From positions 1 through 52,193 of the forward strand of contig CAZKUN010000034.1 of the NCBI GenBank assembly GCA_964555935.1: 52,193 nucleotides of DNA. Direction: 5' to 3'. Of this stretch, positions 8,918 through 16,897 are shown piece after piece. The notes beneath the pieces are model-generated. The model was not told the origin of the DNA, searched no databases, and saw only the letters and a program-made list of their open reading frames with translations. The stretch comes from CAZKUN01 sp964555935 (GTDB lineage: Bacteria; Armatimonadota; Zipacnadia; Zipacnadales; VGFC01). The first letter of the stretch is position 1, and each line of letters opens with the position of its first letter. The position numbers and the translations under genes are program-made.

Positions 8918-11526
8918 GGTCGATCCGTCTCCTTCGCGAGTGCCTCGATGGCCTCGGCGATGCTCTCGCGCCACGCGCCCAGGACGCTCGGATCCTCTGA
9001 GTAGTGCGTCAGGTCCGTCAGCAGATCCTCGGGCACGCGGGCGGCGAGCTGGTCACGTCCGGGACTCAGGCTGTCGAGCAACCAGAGGTACTCATAGTCC
9101 TCGATTCCGTCGCGGATGTTCTCGAGCCGGATCGTCGTCAGCGGGCCGTCGGGCCCGGCGCAGATGATCTGGCCGTCGCCGTCGGGCAAGCCCGGGTGGT
9201 AGCGCGGCAACCAGTCGGTCATCGGCCCATCGGTAATTGGCCCATCTCCGTAGATCCAACCCGCCGTGCGGTAGTAGAGGAAACCATCGGGCTGGTACTT
9301 CCACGTGGCGGCGCCCATCAGCAGTCGCGCGCGAATGGCGGGGTACTGGGTGAACCAGTTGAGCACGTCCTTGCCGCGCGGCCCGACGCAGATGTACCAC
9401 CAGGCATCCTTGCCCAGCTCGCGTCCCTGCTGGATCTTCTCCCAGTCCTCCGCGTAGCGCGGCGTGAGAGGCACCCAGATGTCGAGCGCGTTGGCCACTG
9501 GCGAATCAGTATCCACGCCGTAGCTGCGGTCATACCCGGTCGTCATCAACGGCACGTCCGGGAAGTTATCCTTCATTACCTTCGTGGCTTTGGACAGGGC
9601 TTCGAAGTCCCTCGTCTCATCCAGGAAGTAGATGCCGTAGCTCCCCTCGGGCCAGCCCGCCTCGCGAACCCGCTCAAGCTCCTCGCTGAACATGCGGACG
9701 CAGTCGGCCAGGTAGTCATCGTAGGTGGGATGCGTGTCTTTCACATGCTTCGGCGCCAGGACGTAGCCCACGTTCCACCACGCCGAACCCGCCTCGATCA
9801 GCCTCTTCTGCGCCTCGACGCTGGCGAGGTGGTAGACGCCATCCTCACCCTCGATGCCCGTCGGTTTCGTCCGGTACAGATCCGCCGGCGCCATGCGATG
9901 TTGGAGGAACATGTCGAAGTACTTCCAGGCCATCTCCTCGTCGTAGCTATCGTGGTGCATGGCGAAGTTCGGCTCGCTCATCCCCCAAATCGTCTTCAGG
10001 TGCTGTTGCTTCGGCACGTCGAAGTCGTAGACCCGCACGCGCAGCTTGATCGACTTTGGCTCCGCGCCCTTGGCCGAGACGGTCAGCCGCGTCTGGTACG
10101 TCCCCGCCCTCGTCCCAGGTGGTGCGTATGCGGTGATCCAGAGCGGCTGGACCTCATCCGTGGGGCAATCGAAGCTGTCGAGGAAACTCAGGATCGGGTC
10201 GGGCCACCACTCAGAGGGGCTGGGACCTGTCTCAAGCGCAGGGGTGTCGTTCTTGACGTAGCCGACCGGCGCGACGCTCAGCTCGATGCCTCTCCCGCCG
10301 CCCTTGAATGGCTTCGCCGACCACGTCACGTCCCGCAGGTCCTGGTCGATCGGCACCACGACGACCTGCGCGCACTCGTACTCGTTTCCGGCGAGTGCGA
10401 TCTTGAGGGTGTCTGTGAACGGTCCCATGAACGCCCCGTCGCGCCGGAACACTTTCTCCATTGAGGTCGCCGTCCCGAGCGCGAAGTCGTTCGCCAGGCC
10501 GCGACGCGCGTTGTGCGAGGCGGCGATGTCCGCCGCGAGCATCGTTTTCGCTTCCGCCAGCCCGGCTTCGAGCCCTCCCACCATCCCGGCCAGCTCGCCA
10601 GGCGCTTCGGCCCCCGCCGCCCAGGAGCCCAGAGCTGCCGCGAAGCCCGCAAGCTGTATCTCCAAGTCCTGAGCACGCCCCATTGCCCTCGCCGGCTCGC
10701 CCACCCGGATGACGGTGGCCACATGCTCGAACACATCGGCCGTAAGGGCGTGCTGGATGCGCGCAAACCTCTGGCGCTCCAGCGCCTCCGCAATCGCCGG
10801 ATCGTCCTCGACCTCTATTACCAGCTTCGGGCGCTGTTCGGGAGTCAGGTCCGCATCCGACGTGACGACCGACGCCGCATCGCCCTTCACCAGCTCCCCG
10901 CCGAGAGGATAGAATCGCCACCCGCCATTGGTGGCCGGGTCATCCAGCCAGCCCTGAACGAGCGCCGTCGGGACGTCGAAGGTCACCCTCCGCGGCGCTT
11001 TCGACACCAGGGCTGCGGTAGAAGCCAGCGATTCGTCAAACCCCGCGTTGCGCAGTCCCGCTTCGCCATCCCACTGCGTCTCGCCATACGCAAGCCAATT
11101 CCAGCACGGCGTCCCGGCGATCGGCACGCGCGTGCCGTCGTTCTCGCCCTCGATCCAGCCCGCGTTGGCCGCTGTCAGGGGCGCGGCTTGGAGGGTGATT
11201 TCACGGTACGGGTACATGTCGCCGGAGTGCTGCAGTTCCAGTCTTGCCGCCGTGACCTTCATGTCGATCGGCAGCCCCGTCAGATCGAAGCGCACCAACG
11301 CGGTCAGGTGCTCTCCCCATCGGTTGATGCCCGCATTGTGCAATCTGCCGATCCCGTAGTTCACATCCGCGACCGACGCCGGCTCGTAGAGCCCGCAGTC
11401 ATCAGTGCCTCGATAGCCGTCCACGCCGTCCTGGAGCACGATCTCCAGCGCCCAAACGCGGGGCGCCATCGCGACCAGCAGCGCGCCAAAGTATACAAGC
11501 CTGCGGACCATGTGCGAGTACCCCAC
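8914..11526 (-). CDS. Exported GH123-like (DUF4091) glycosidase with DNRLRE-type N-terminal domain
   Basis: About 870 residues. A GTG at 11526 is chosen over the in-frame ATG at 11511 because GGAGG lies eight bases before the GTG and nothing comparable precedes the ATG. The signal peptide ends near MAPRVWA. Residues about 28-240 form a DNRLRE-like jelly roll (NYGIGRLHNAG, ALVRFDLTGLP). A helical, Ala-rich linker follows, then a GH123/DUF4091 catalytic region. GIYFLDETRD contains the Asp636-Glu637 pair expected for the substrate-assisted mechanism of beta-N-acetylgalactosaminidases. The C-terminal RLENIRDGIEDYEYLW is a DUF4091 hallmark. It is the first gene of the five-gene minus-strand operon. 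GalNAc specificity is inferred from the family only. Confidence 0.87.
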   Translation of the reverse strand: MGYSHMVRRLVYFGALLVAMAPRVWALEIVLQDGVDGYRGTDDCGLYEPASVADVNYGIGRLHNAGINRWGEHLTALVRFDLTGLPIDMKVTAARLELQHSGDMYPYREITLQAAPLTAANAGWIEGENDGTRVPIAGTPCWNWLAYGETQWDGEAGLRNAGFDESLASTAALVSKAPRRVTFDVPTALVQGWLDDPATNGGWRFYPLGGELVKGDAASVVTSDADLTPEQRPKLVIEVEDDPAIAEALERQRFARIQHALTADVFEHVATVIRVGEPARAMGRAQDLEIQLAGFAAALGSWAAGAEAPGELAGMVGGLEAGLAEAKTMLAADIAASHNARRGLANDFALGTATSMEKVFRRDGAFMGPFTDTLKIALAGNEYECAQVVVVPIDQDLRDVTWSAKPFKGGGRGIELSVAPVGYVKNDTPALETGPSPSEWWPDPILSFLDSFDCPTDEVQPLWITAYAPPGTRAGTYQTRLTVSAKGAEPKSIKLRVRVYDFDVPKQQHLKTIWGMSEPNFAMHHDSYDEEMAWKYFDMFLQHRMAPADLYRTKPTGIEGEDGVYHLASVEAQKRLIEAGSAWWNVGYVLAPKHVKDTHPTYDDYLADCVRMFSEELERVREAGWPEGSYGIYFLDETRDFEALSKATKVMKDNFPDVPLMTTGYDRSYGVDTDSPVANALDIWVPLTPRYAEDWEKIQQGRELGKDAWWYICVGPRGKDVLNWFTQYPAIRARLLMGAATWKYQPDGFLYYRTAGWIYGDGPITDGPMTDWLPRYHPGLPDGDGQIICAGPDGPLTTIRLENIRDGIEDYEYLWLLDSLSPGRDQLAARVPEDLLTDLTHYSEDPSVLGAWRESIAEAIEALAKETDRP

Positions 11527-11664
11527 GAAACCTGCCTCCCAGTCCGGCGGTAATACTCAGTGACTCGGACCTTCCTCGTCTCGCGAGCGTCCGCCTTCCG
11601 CTAGGCCGAGGTGAGGAGCCGGCGCGGGATGAAATGCCCCGCAATCCACAACCGGAGGCGCGCC
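11527..11664. promoter_or_regulatory. Divergent promoter region between GH123 operon and GH106-like gene
   Basis: A 138-base gap between two outward-facing start codons must hold the promoters for both transcription units. The ribosome-binding site GGAGG of the minus-strand GTG (about 11535-11539) and GGAGG of the plus-strand ATG (11654-11658) are visible. I could not place -35/-10 boxes or an operator with confidence. Confidence 0.45.
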
Positions 11665-14600
11665 ATGCGCAGCCGCATCGTCGTGCTCGCGATCGCGACA
11701 TTCGGTCTGGCATCGATCTCGACCGCCCAGGCGCCCACACTTGAGCCCATCTGGGGGAACCTCGAGGGCGAGTGGCTCTTCCGCACCGACCCCGACGAGG
11801 CCGGCGAGACCGAGGGCTGGCTCCAGCCGGACTACGACGACTCTGAGTGGCAGACCCTCCGCGTGCCGGGTTACTGGGAAGCGCAAGGCATCACGGACCC
11901 GCGTCCCGGTCAGGCCCCGAAACCTAAGAACGGACTGCCATACACCGACTACGACGGCGTGGCTTGGTATCGTCTGCACGTCACCGTACCCGAGGATTGG
12001 GACGGTGAGGACCTGTCGCTTCACCTTGGTGCCGTCGACGATTACGACCGCGCGTATGTCAACGGCGAGATGGTGGGGGAGACGACTCGCACGGTGCAGC
12101 AGGCAGTTCTGGTCCTGCGCACGTACGATGTCGGCGCTGACATCATCCAGTCCGGCGGCGAGAACGTCATCGCGCTGCGAGTGGATGATGGCGGCGGGCC
12201 CGGCGGGTTCATGGGGCCCCTCGTAAGCCTATTGCCCAAGAGTGTTTCGGAGGCGACGACCATGATCCCGCAGAGCGATCGACCCATCGAGGCGCGCTTC
12301 GCCAATCCGGCGGCTGAGAACCGCATCCTCAAGATCATCCATGGCTGGCCCGACGATCCGGCGGCGCAGGATGCCCAGATCCGCGCGCTGGCATCACAGG
12401 GCTTTGGTGGCGTGGTCTGCAACGTCTCGTTCAGCGAGTACCTCGAGAGCGAGGAGAAGTGGGACGCGTTCCTCCGCGCCGTCGACGAGGCGAAGAAAGT
12501 CGGCATGGCCCTCTGGCTGTACGATGAGAAGGGCTACCCCTCCGGCGCTGCCGGCGGGATCGTGTTGCGCGACCATCCTGAGTGGGAGGCGAGGGGCCTC
12601 CTCGTCGCTGATGCCAGATCAGATGGAGAGGCGTTCTCAATCGATCTGCCGCCGGGCGAACTGTACCTCGCGGCGGCGTATCCTGTCGGCGATGATGGAA
12701 TCGACTTGAGCCGCGCGGTTGACCTCTCGGGTCAGATCGACAACGGGAAGCTCGCCTGGGTCGCGCCAGAGGGCGAGTGGCACGTGTTCGCGATCACCGA
12801 GGATTCCCTCTACGAGGGCACGCACGCTGCGCACAGCCTCGCGGACAAACTCGCCTACGTGAACCTGCTGATGCCCGAGCCCACCGAGAAGTTCATCGAT
12901 GTCACCCATGCTGAGTACGTGAAGCGTATGGGCGACGATCTTGGCGAGCACTTCGTCGCGACCTTCACCGACGAGCCGTCGCTGATGAATGTCTTCATGA
13001 GCCCGATGCCTTACAAGCCGCTGCCCTGGGCGCCGAACCTCCCGGTGGAGTTCGCGAAGCGACGCGGGTATGATCTGAAGCCCAACGTCCCGGCGCTGAT
13101 CACCGAAGCCGGTCCCGATGGTGCGAAGATCCGGCACGACTTCTGGCTGACCGTGGGCGAACTGGTGAGCGAGAACTACTTCGGTCAGATCGAATCTTAC
13201 TGCGCCGAGCACAACGTCCCATCCGGCGGGCATCTGCTCTGGGAAGAGGATATCCGCAATCACGTGGCGTTCTACGGCGACTTCTTCCGCTGTCTGCGCG
13301 AGATGGGGGCGCCGAGCATCGACTGCCTCACGAGCGTCCCGGCAACCGTGCCATGGCAGATCGCGCGCCTCATCGGCAGCGCCGCCGATCTCGACGGCAA
13401 GCCGGTGACGATGTCGGAGACCTCCGACTTCCAGCAGAACTACCGCGCCGACGGCGACACGCGCCCCGTGCAGGTTATCACTGACGCAGATGTCCGCGGC
13501 ACGTGCAACCGACTGATGCTTGGCGGGATCACGACCATCACGAGCTACTACACGTGGCTCGGCATCGACACCACCCAGCTCCGCCGCCTGAACGAATACG
13601 TCGGGCGCGTGTCGACGATGATCACCGGCGGCCACCAGGTCACCGATATTGCGGTGGTCTATCCGGTCGAGACGATGTGGACCCGGTTTGAGCCGGCCCG
13701 TCACAACGCGACGGATTCTCCCGGTGCCGATGAGGTCAGACAGATCTTCGACGCGGTTAGCACGGGACTCTACGCCGCGCGCCGCGATTTCACTTACCTC
13801 GATTCACGCACGCTCGCGGAAGCCTCCGTGGAGAACGGAGCGCTGACGCATGGCGACATGCGCTGGCGCGTCGTCGTGCTGCCCTGCGTGGACACGCTAC
13901 CGGATGCGGCCTGGCTCAACCTGGCCGAGTTTCAGCGGTCCGGTGGCGTCGTGGTAGCGGCCGGCGCCCGCCCCGTGAATTCGGCGCGCGAGTTCCCGTC
14001 ACCCCGAATCGAACAACTCGGCGAGAGCATGTTCGGCGTTGGCGATGAGCCGCTCGTCGTGCGAAATGACGGGGGCGCGGGTATCTACTTGCCCGGGTCC
14101 GCAGTTGGGTTGCTCCCAACCGTTCTCGACGGCGTTCTGGAATCTGATGCCGCCGTCGGCGAGAGCCGCTCGCCCGTTCGCGTGACCCACAGGCTGGTCG
14201 ACGGGCGACACGTCTACTACCTGATCAACGATAGCGGCGTCCCCGCCACGGAGACAGTGTCGCTCGCGACGAGTGGTGGCGGGCAGCAGTGGGATCTCGC
14301 TACGGGTGAAGTGACCGACATCGCGTCAGGTCAGGGCGTGTCGCTCACCCTTGAACCCTATGGCGGAGCGATCCTCACATTCGCCGAAGCGAGAGCGCCC
14401 AAGCTGACCTTGCCCGATGCGGGATCGCTGCCGGGGATGGTCATCGGCTCATTGCCCGAGGTCCAGCCCGTCGAGGGGCATGGCGAGTTCGTAGACGGCG
14501 GGATCGCTTCCGATGATGACCTGTCGACGGCCGAGAGGCCCGTCTGGCAGGTGACCGGAACGCTCACGAAGACCGACGTGGATACGCACCAATTCTCGGG

Positions 14601-14952
14601 CTTTGAGTTCCCGGCGGCCATCGATCTCACAGGTGCGGAGAGTATCGTCATCGACACGTGGGTGCCCGGGGGCCAGACCGCGTCGGCTCAGGTGCTCATC
14701 ATCCTCCACGAGCAGGGCGGCGGCATGTACTTCGGGACGGTTGGCCGCTCGCTCGCCGCTCCAGGGCATGCCGAGACGTACATGCCAATCAGCAAGCTGG
14801 ATCTCGCCGGCTGGGCCGAGGACGCCAATGGCCGCCTCGACCTCGACCAGATCGTCCGCATCAGTGTTGGCTGGGGCGGCTACTTCGGGACCGAAGGGGA
14901 GACGGTCGCATTCAGCCTCGCAGCCCCTCGCGTCGCTCGCCGCGATAGGTAG
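11665..14952 (+). CDS. Exported GH106-like alpha-L-rhamnosidase-type glycosidase
   Basis: About 1095 residues. The ATG at 11665 has GGAGG six bases upstream and begins the signal peptide MRSRIVVLAIATFGLASISTAQ; two earlier in-frame ATGs lack both. Residues about 30-185 resemble a GH2-type sugar-binding jelly roll (WYRLHVTVPEDWDGE, YVNGEMVGET). The barrel contains YDEKGYPSGAAGG (about 286-298), a signature of GH106-like proteins, and FTDEPSLMN further on. A Rossmann-like domain (VVVLPCVDTLPDAAW) and a C-terminal beta-sandwich (ESIVIDTWVPGG, LIILHEQGGGMYF) follow. It probably removes alpha-L-rhamnose or a similar deoxysugar outside the cytoplasm. It is transcribed alone and ends three bases from the convergent membrane-protein gene. 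Rhamnose specificity is inferred. Confidence 0.82.
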   Translation: MRSRIVVLAIATFGLASISTAQAPTLEPIWGNLEGEWLFRTDPDEAGETEGWLQPDYDDSEWQTLRVPGYWEAQGITDPRPGQAPKPKNGLPYTDYDGVAWYRLHVTVPEDWDGEDLSLHLGAVDDYDRAYVNGEMVGETTRTVQQAVLVLRTYDVGADIIQSGGENVIALRVDDGGGPGGFMGPLVSLLPKSVSEATTMIPQSDRPIEARFANPAAENRILKIIHGWPDDPAAQDAQIRALASQGFGGVVCNVSFSEYLESEEKWDAFLRAVDEAKKVGMALWLYDEKGYPSGAAGGIVLRDHPEWEARGLLVADARSDGEAFSIDLPPGELYLAAAYPVGDDGIDLSRAVDLSGQIDNGKLAWVAPEGEWHVFAITEDSLYEGTHAAHSLADKLAYVNLLMPEPTEKFIDVTHAEYVKRMGDDLGEHFVATFTDEPSLMNVFMSPMPYKPLPWAPNLPVEFAKRRGYDLKPNVPALITEAGPDGAKIRHDFWLTVGELVSENYFGQIESYCAEHNVPSGGHLLWEEDIRNHVAFYGDFFRCLREMGAPSIDCLTSVPATVPWQIARLIGSAADLDGKPVTMSETSDFQQNYRADGDTRPVQVITDADVRGTCNRLMLGGITTITSYYTWLGIDTTQLRRLNEYVGRVSTMITGGHQVTDIAVVYPVETMWTRFEPARHNATDSPGADEVRQIFDAVSTGLYAARRDFTYLDSRTLAEASVENGALTHGDMRWRVVVLPCVDTLPDAAWLNLAEFQRSGGVVVAAGARPVNSAREFPSPRIEQLGESMFGVGDEPLVVRNDGGAGIYLPGSAVGLLPTVLDGVLESDAAVGESRSPVRVTHRLVDGRHVYYLINDSGVPATETVSLATSGGGQQWDLATGEVTDIASGQGVSLTLEPYGGAILTFAEARAPKLTLPDAGSLPGMVIGSLPEVQPVEGHGEFVDGGIASDDDLSTAERPVWQVTGTLTKTDVDTHQFSGFEFPAAIDLTGAESIVIDTWVPGGQTASAQVLIILHEQGGGMYFGTVGRSLAAPGHAETYMPISKLDLAGWAEDANGRLDLDQIVRISVGWGGYFGTEGETVAFSLAAPRVARRDR

Positions 14953-14955
14953 ACG

Positions 14956-16884
14956 CTATACCCAGAATCCGTACGTCGGGATCCCCATCACGATGCCGAT
15001 GATCGTCCAGATGCTCCCGACGGTGAACTCGCCGAGCACGAGCCCGAGGAAGAATGGCATGGCGGCCTTGTAGAGCTTCGATTGGCCGTATCGCAGGATG
15101 ATCGTCTTCAGAATCCACGCGATCAGCAGCGGGAGCCACAGGCAGTTCATCGACCACCCGCCAGACACTGCGTAACCGATTGGGTGGAACGGCCAGCCCG
15201 TGAAGCGGCTCCGACCGGCGGTGAGTCCAAGCACGCTCACGAAGCCCACGAGCATCCCCACCAGCGCGCCCCACTGCGGGCCCTCGGGGTTGAGCAACCA
15301 GCCCTGGAGTCGCTGGAACGGTTGCTTGCCGAAGTGGCTCGCAGCCCCCGTCCACTTCGAGTCAACCCCCATCCGAAACGCCGGCTCAAGCCAACCCCAG
15401 AACGCCCCCAGCGCTCCGATCACCGACGCCCAGACCATCGCCATCGCAAACGAGCGGCGGTCGAAGCCGGTCGTCTCCGCCATCTTGAAGCCCTCGAGCT
15501 GATGCGGCATCGCGTGGTTGCGGTAGGCGCGGTTCTGCCAGAAGTAGACCGACAGAATCGTGAGATCCCGCTTGCCCAGGTTCGCCGTGCCGGCGATCTG
15601 CGTCAGAACCAGCTCCGGACCCGCGAAGTGCAGGTCGTGGACGGGGTGTCCCAGCTCAGCGCGTATCCGCGTGACCACCACGCTGAGAATCAAGAACATC
15701 GCCGGGTAGGCGACCGCGATCCACATCGACGCGCCCGCGTATGCTGAGAACCATACGAGCAGCACGAAGCCGACGATCATGCCCCAGAACGCGGTCGAGA
15801 GTGGCAGCGCCTCGTTGGGCTCGGGATCTTGGGCGCCTTTGGCCGCGATCTCCCAGACTTGCTTCAGGTACTTCCGCATCGCCCAGAGCGAGAAGACGAA
15901 TATGCCCACATACCCGCCGAAAGACTGCTCGTTGATGTACGGCGGCGCGCTCGCGGTCCACGACTGGGGGTCATACCCAACGATGCTCGATCCGATCCGA
16001 ATCACCTTCCAATACAGGAAGAAGAACCAGCACGAGAAGAGCTGGTCCTGCGGCAGGAAGTAACCCAGCCCAATGGCAAACGGGTAGAACGAAATCGGTG
16101 TCCAGCCCATCCCGCTCCACGGCTTGCTCTTGAAGAACGGCGCGAGGTTGTAGAGCCTCACGTGCAGCTCCGGCACGGAAGGAAACTGCAGGTGCAGGCC
16201 GTTGAGAATGTCAATCCCCGCCGCGACCGCGAAGCCGATCCACAGCAGCTTGCTTCGGAACATCGTGCCCTTCGGCTCCGTGATCTGCACGGGCACGGCT
16301 ATCAGCGGGTAACTGAGCTTCTCGTACTCCGTCCACTGCCGCCGGATGATGACGTTGATGCATAGCATCACCCACAGCAGCAGCACCATATACGCGGTCC
16401 ACGTGAGCACCGGGACGACCCACGGCCCGAGGTGGGCGAGGGTGTAAGGCGTCGTGCCGCCGCGGAAGACGCCCTCGAGCGCCGCGGTATCAGATACCAC
16501 CCAGTTCTCGGGGATGTGGGGGCAGATCAGCTCTTCCCACTTGTTCTCGGGCGTCGCGTACCAGAAGGGCGCCGCCACGGCGGGGGCGAGCATCTGGATG
16601 CCGTCATGTCCCGCCAGCGCCGAGGCGATCGACAGCATCGTGTAGACGACGATCTGCTCGCCCTGACTCAGCGCGTGTTTGGGAGAGTACCGACGCACGA
16701 GTTCGTTGCACAGGCGGATGACGAGGATGGTGAAGATGACGTTGAAGAACAGCGACACGGTGGTCGGGTGCCCGCTGTAGCGGACCTCGCCCATCATGAC
16801 CACCCAATAGCAGTTGATGGGCGCCAGCACCGTGGCGATCAGGACGCTCCGCCACGTCACGCCCGACATGATGCCGCTCTTCAT
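14956..16884 (-). CDS. Polytopic membrane protein, DUF6785/DUF6784 type
   Basis: About 642 residues with roughly a dozen hydrophobic segments, for example near VLIATVLAPINCYWVVMM, SLFFNVIFTILVI, VLTWTAYMVLLLWVMLCINV and WMIVGFVLLVWFSAYAG-like stretches. The start (TWRSVLIATVLAPINCYW, HPTTVSLFFNVIF, ALSQGEQIVVYTMLSIASALAGHD) matches my memory of DUF6785 membrane proteins. The C-terminal half (TRIRAELGHPVHDLHFAGPE, ...RRSFAMAMVWASVIGALG) matches DUF6784. The function of this family is unknown; its general look is OPT-permease-like. The start at 16884 follows the stop of the esterase-fusion gene by 13 bases. It is the only transporter-like gene in the window and sits at the end of the GH127 operon, so import of released glycan fragments is a reasonable inference. 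Confidence 0.82.
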   Translation of the reverse strand: MKSGIMSGVTWRSVLIATVLAPINCYWVVMMGEVRYSGHPTTVSLFFNVIFTILVIRLCNELVRRYSPKHALSQGEQIVVYTMLSIASALAGHDGIQMLAPAVAAPFWYATPENKWEELICPHIPENWVVSDTAALEGVFRGGTTPYTLAHLGPWVVPVLTWTAYMVLLLWVMLCINVIIRRQWTEYEKLSYPLIAVPVQITEPKGTMFRSKLLWIGFAVAAGIDILNGLHLQFPSVPELHVRLYNLAPFFKSKPWSGMGWTPISFYPFAIGLGYFLPQDQLFSCWFFFLYWKVIRIGSSIVGYDPQSWTASAPPYINEQSFGGYVGIFVFSLWAMRKYLKQVWEIAAKGAQDPEPNEALPLSTAFWGMIVGFVLLVWFSAYAGASMWIAVAYPAMFLILSVVVTRIRAELGHPVHDLHFAGPELVLTQIAGTANLGKRDLTILSVYFWQNRAYRNHAMPHQLEGFKMAETTGFDRRSFAMAMVWASVIGALGAFWGWLEPAFRMGVDSKWTGAASHFGKQPFQRLQGWLLNPEGPQWGALVGMLVGFVSVLGLTAGRSRFTGWPFHPIGYAVSGGWSMNCLWLPLLIAWILKTIILRYGQSKLYKAAMPFFLGLVLGEFTVGSIWTIIGIVMGIPTYGFWV

Positions 16885-16897
16885 TCCTCGGGGTTTC

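Noticed and set aside
12637..13704. 355-codon open frame on the minus strand
   Set aside because: Antisense to the GH106-like gene, with low-complexity composition.
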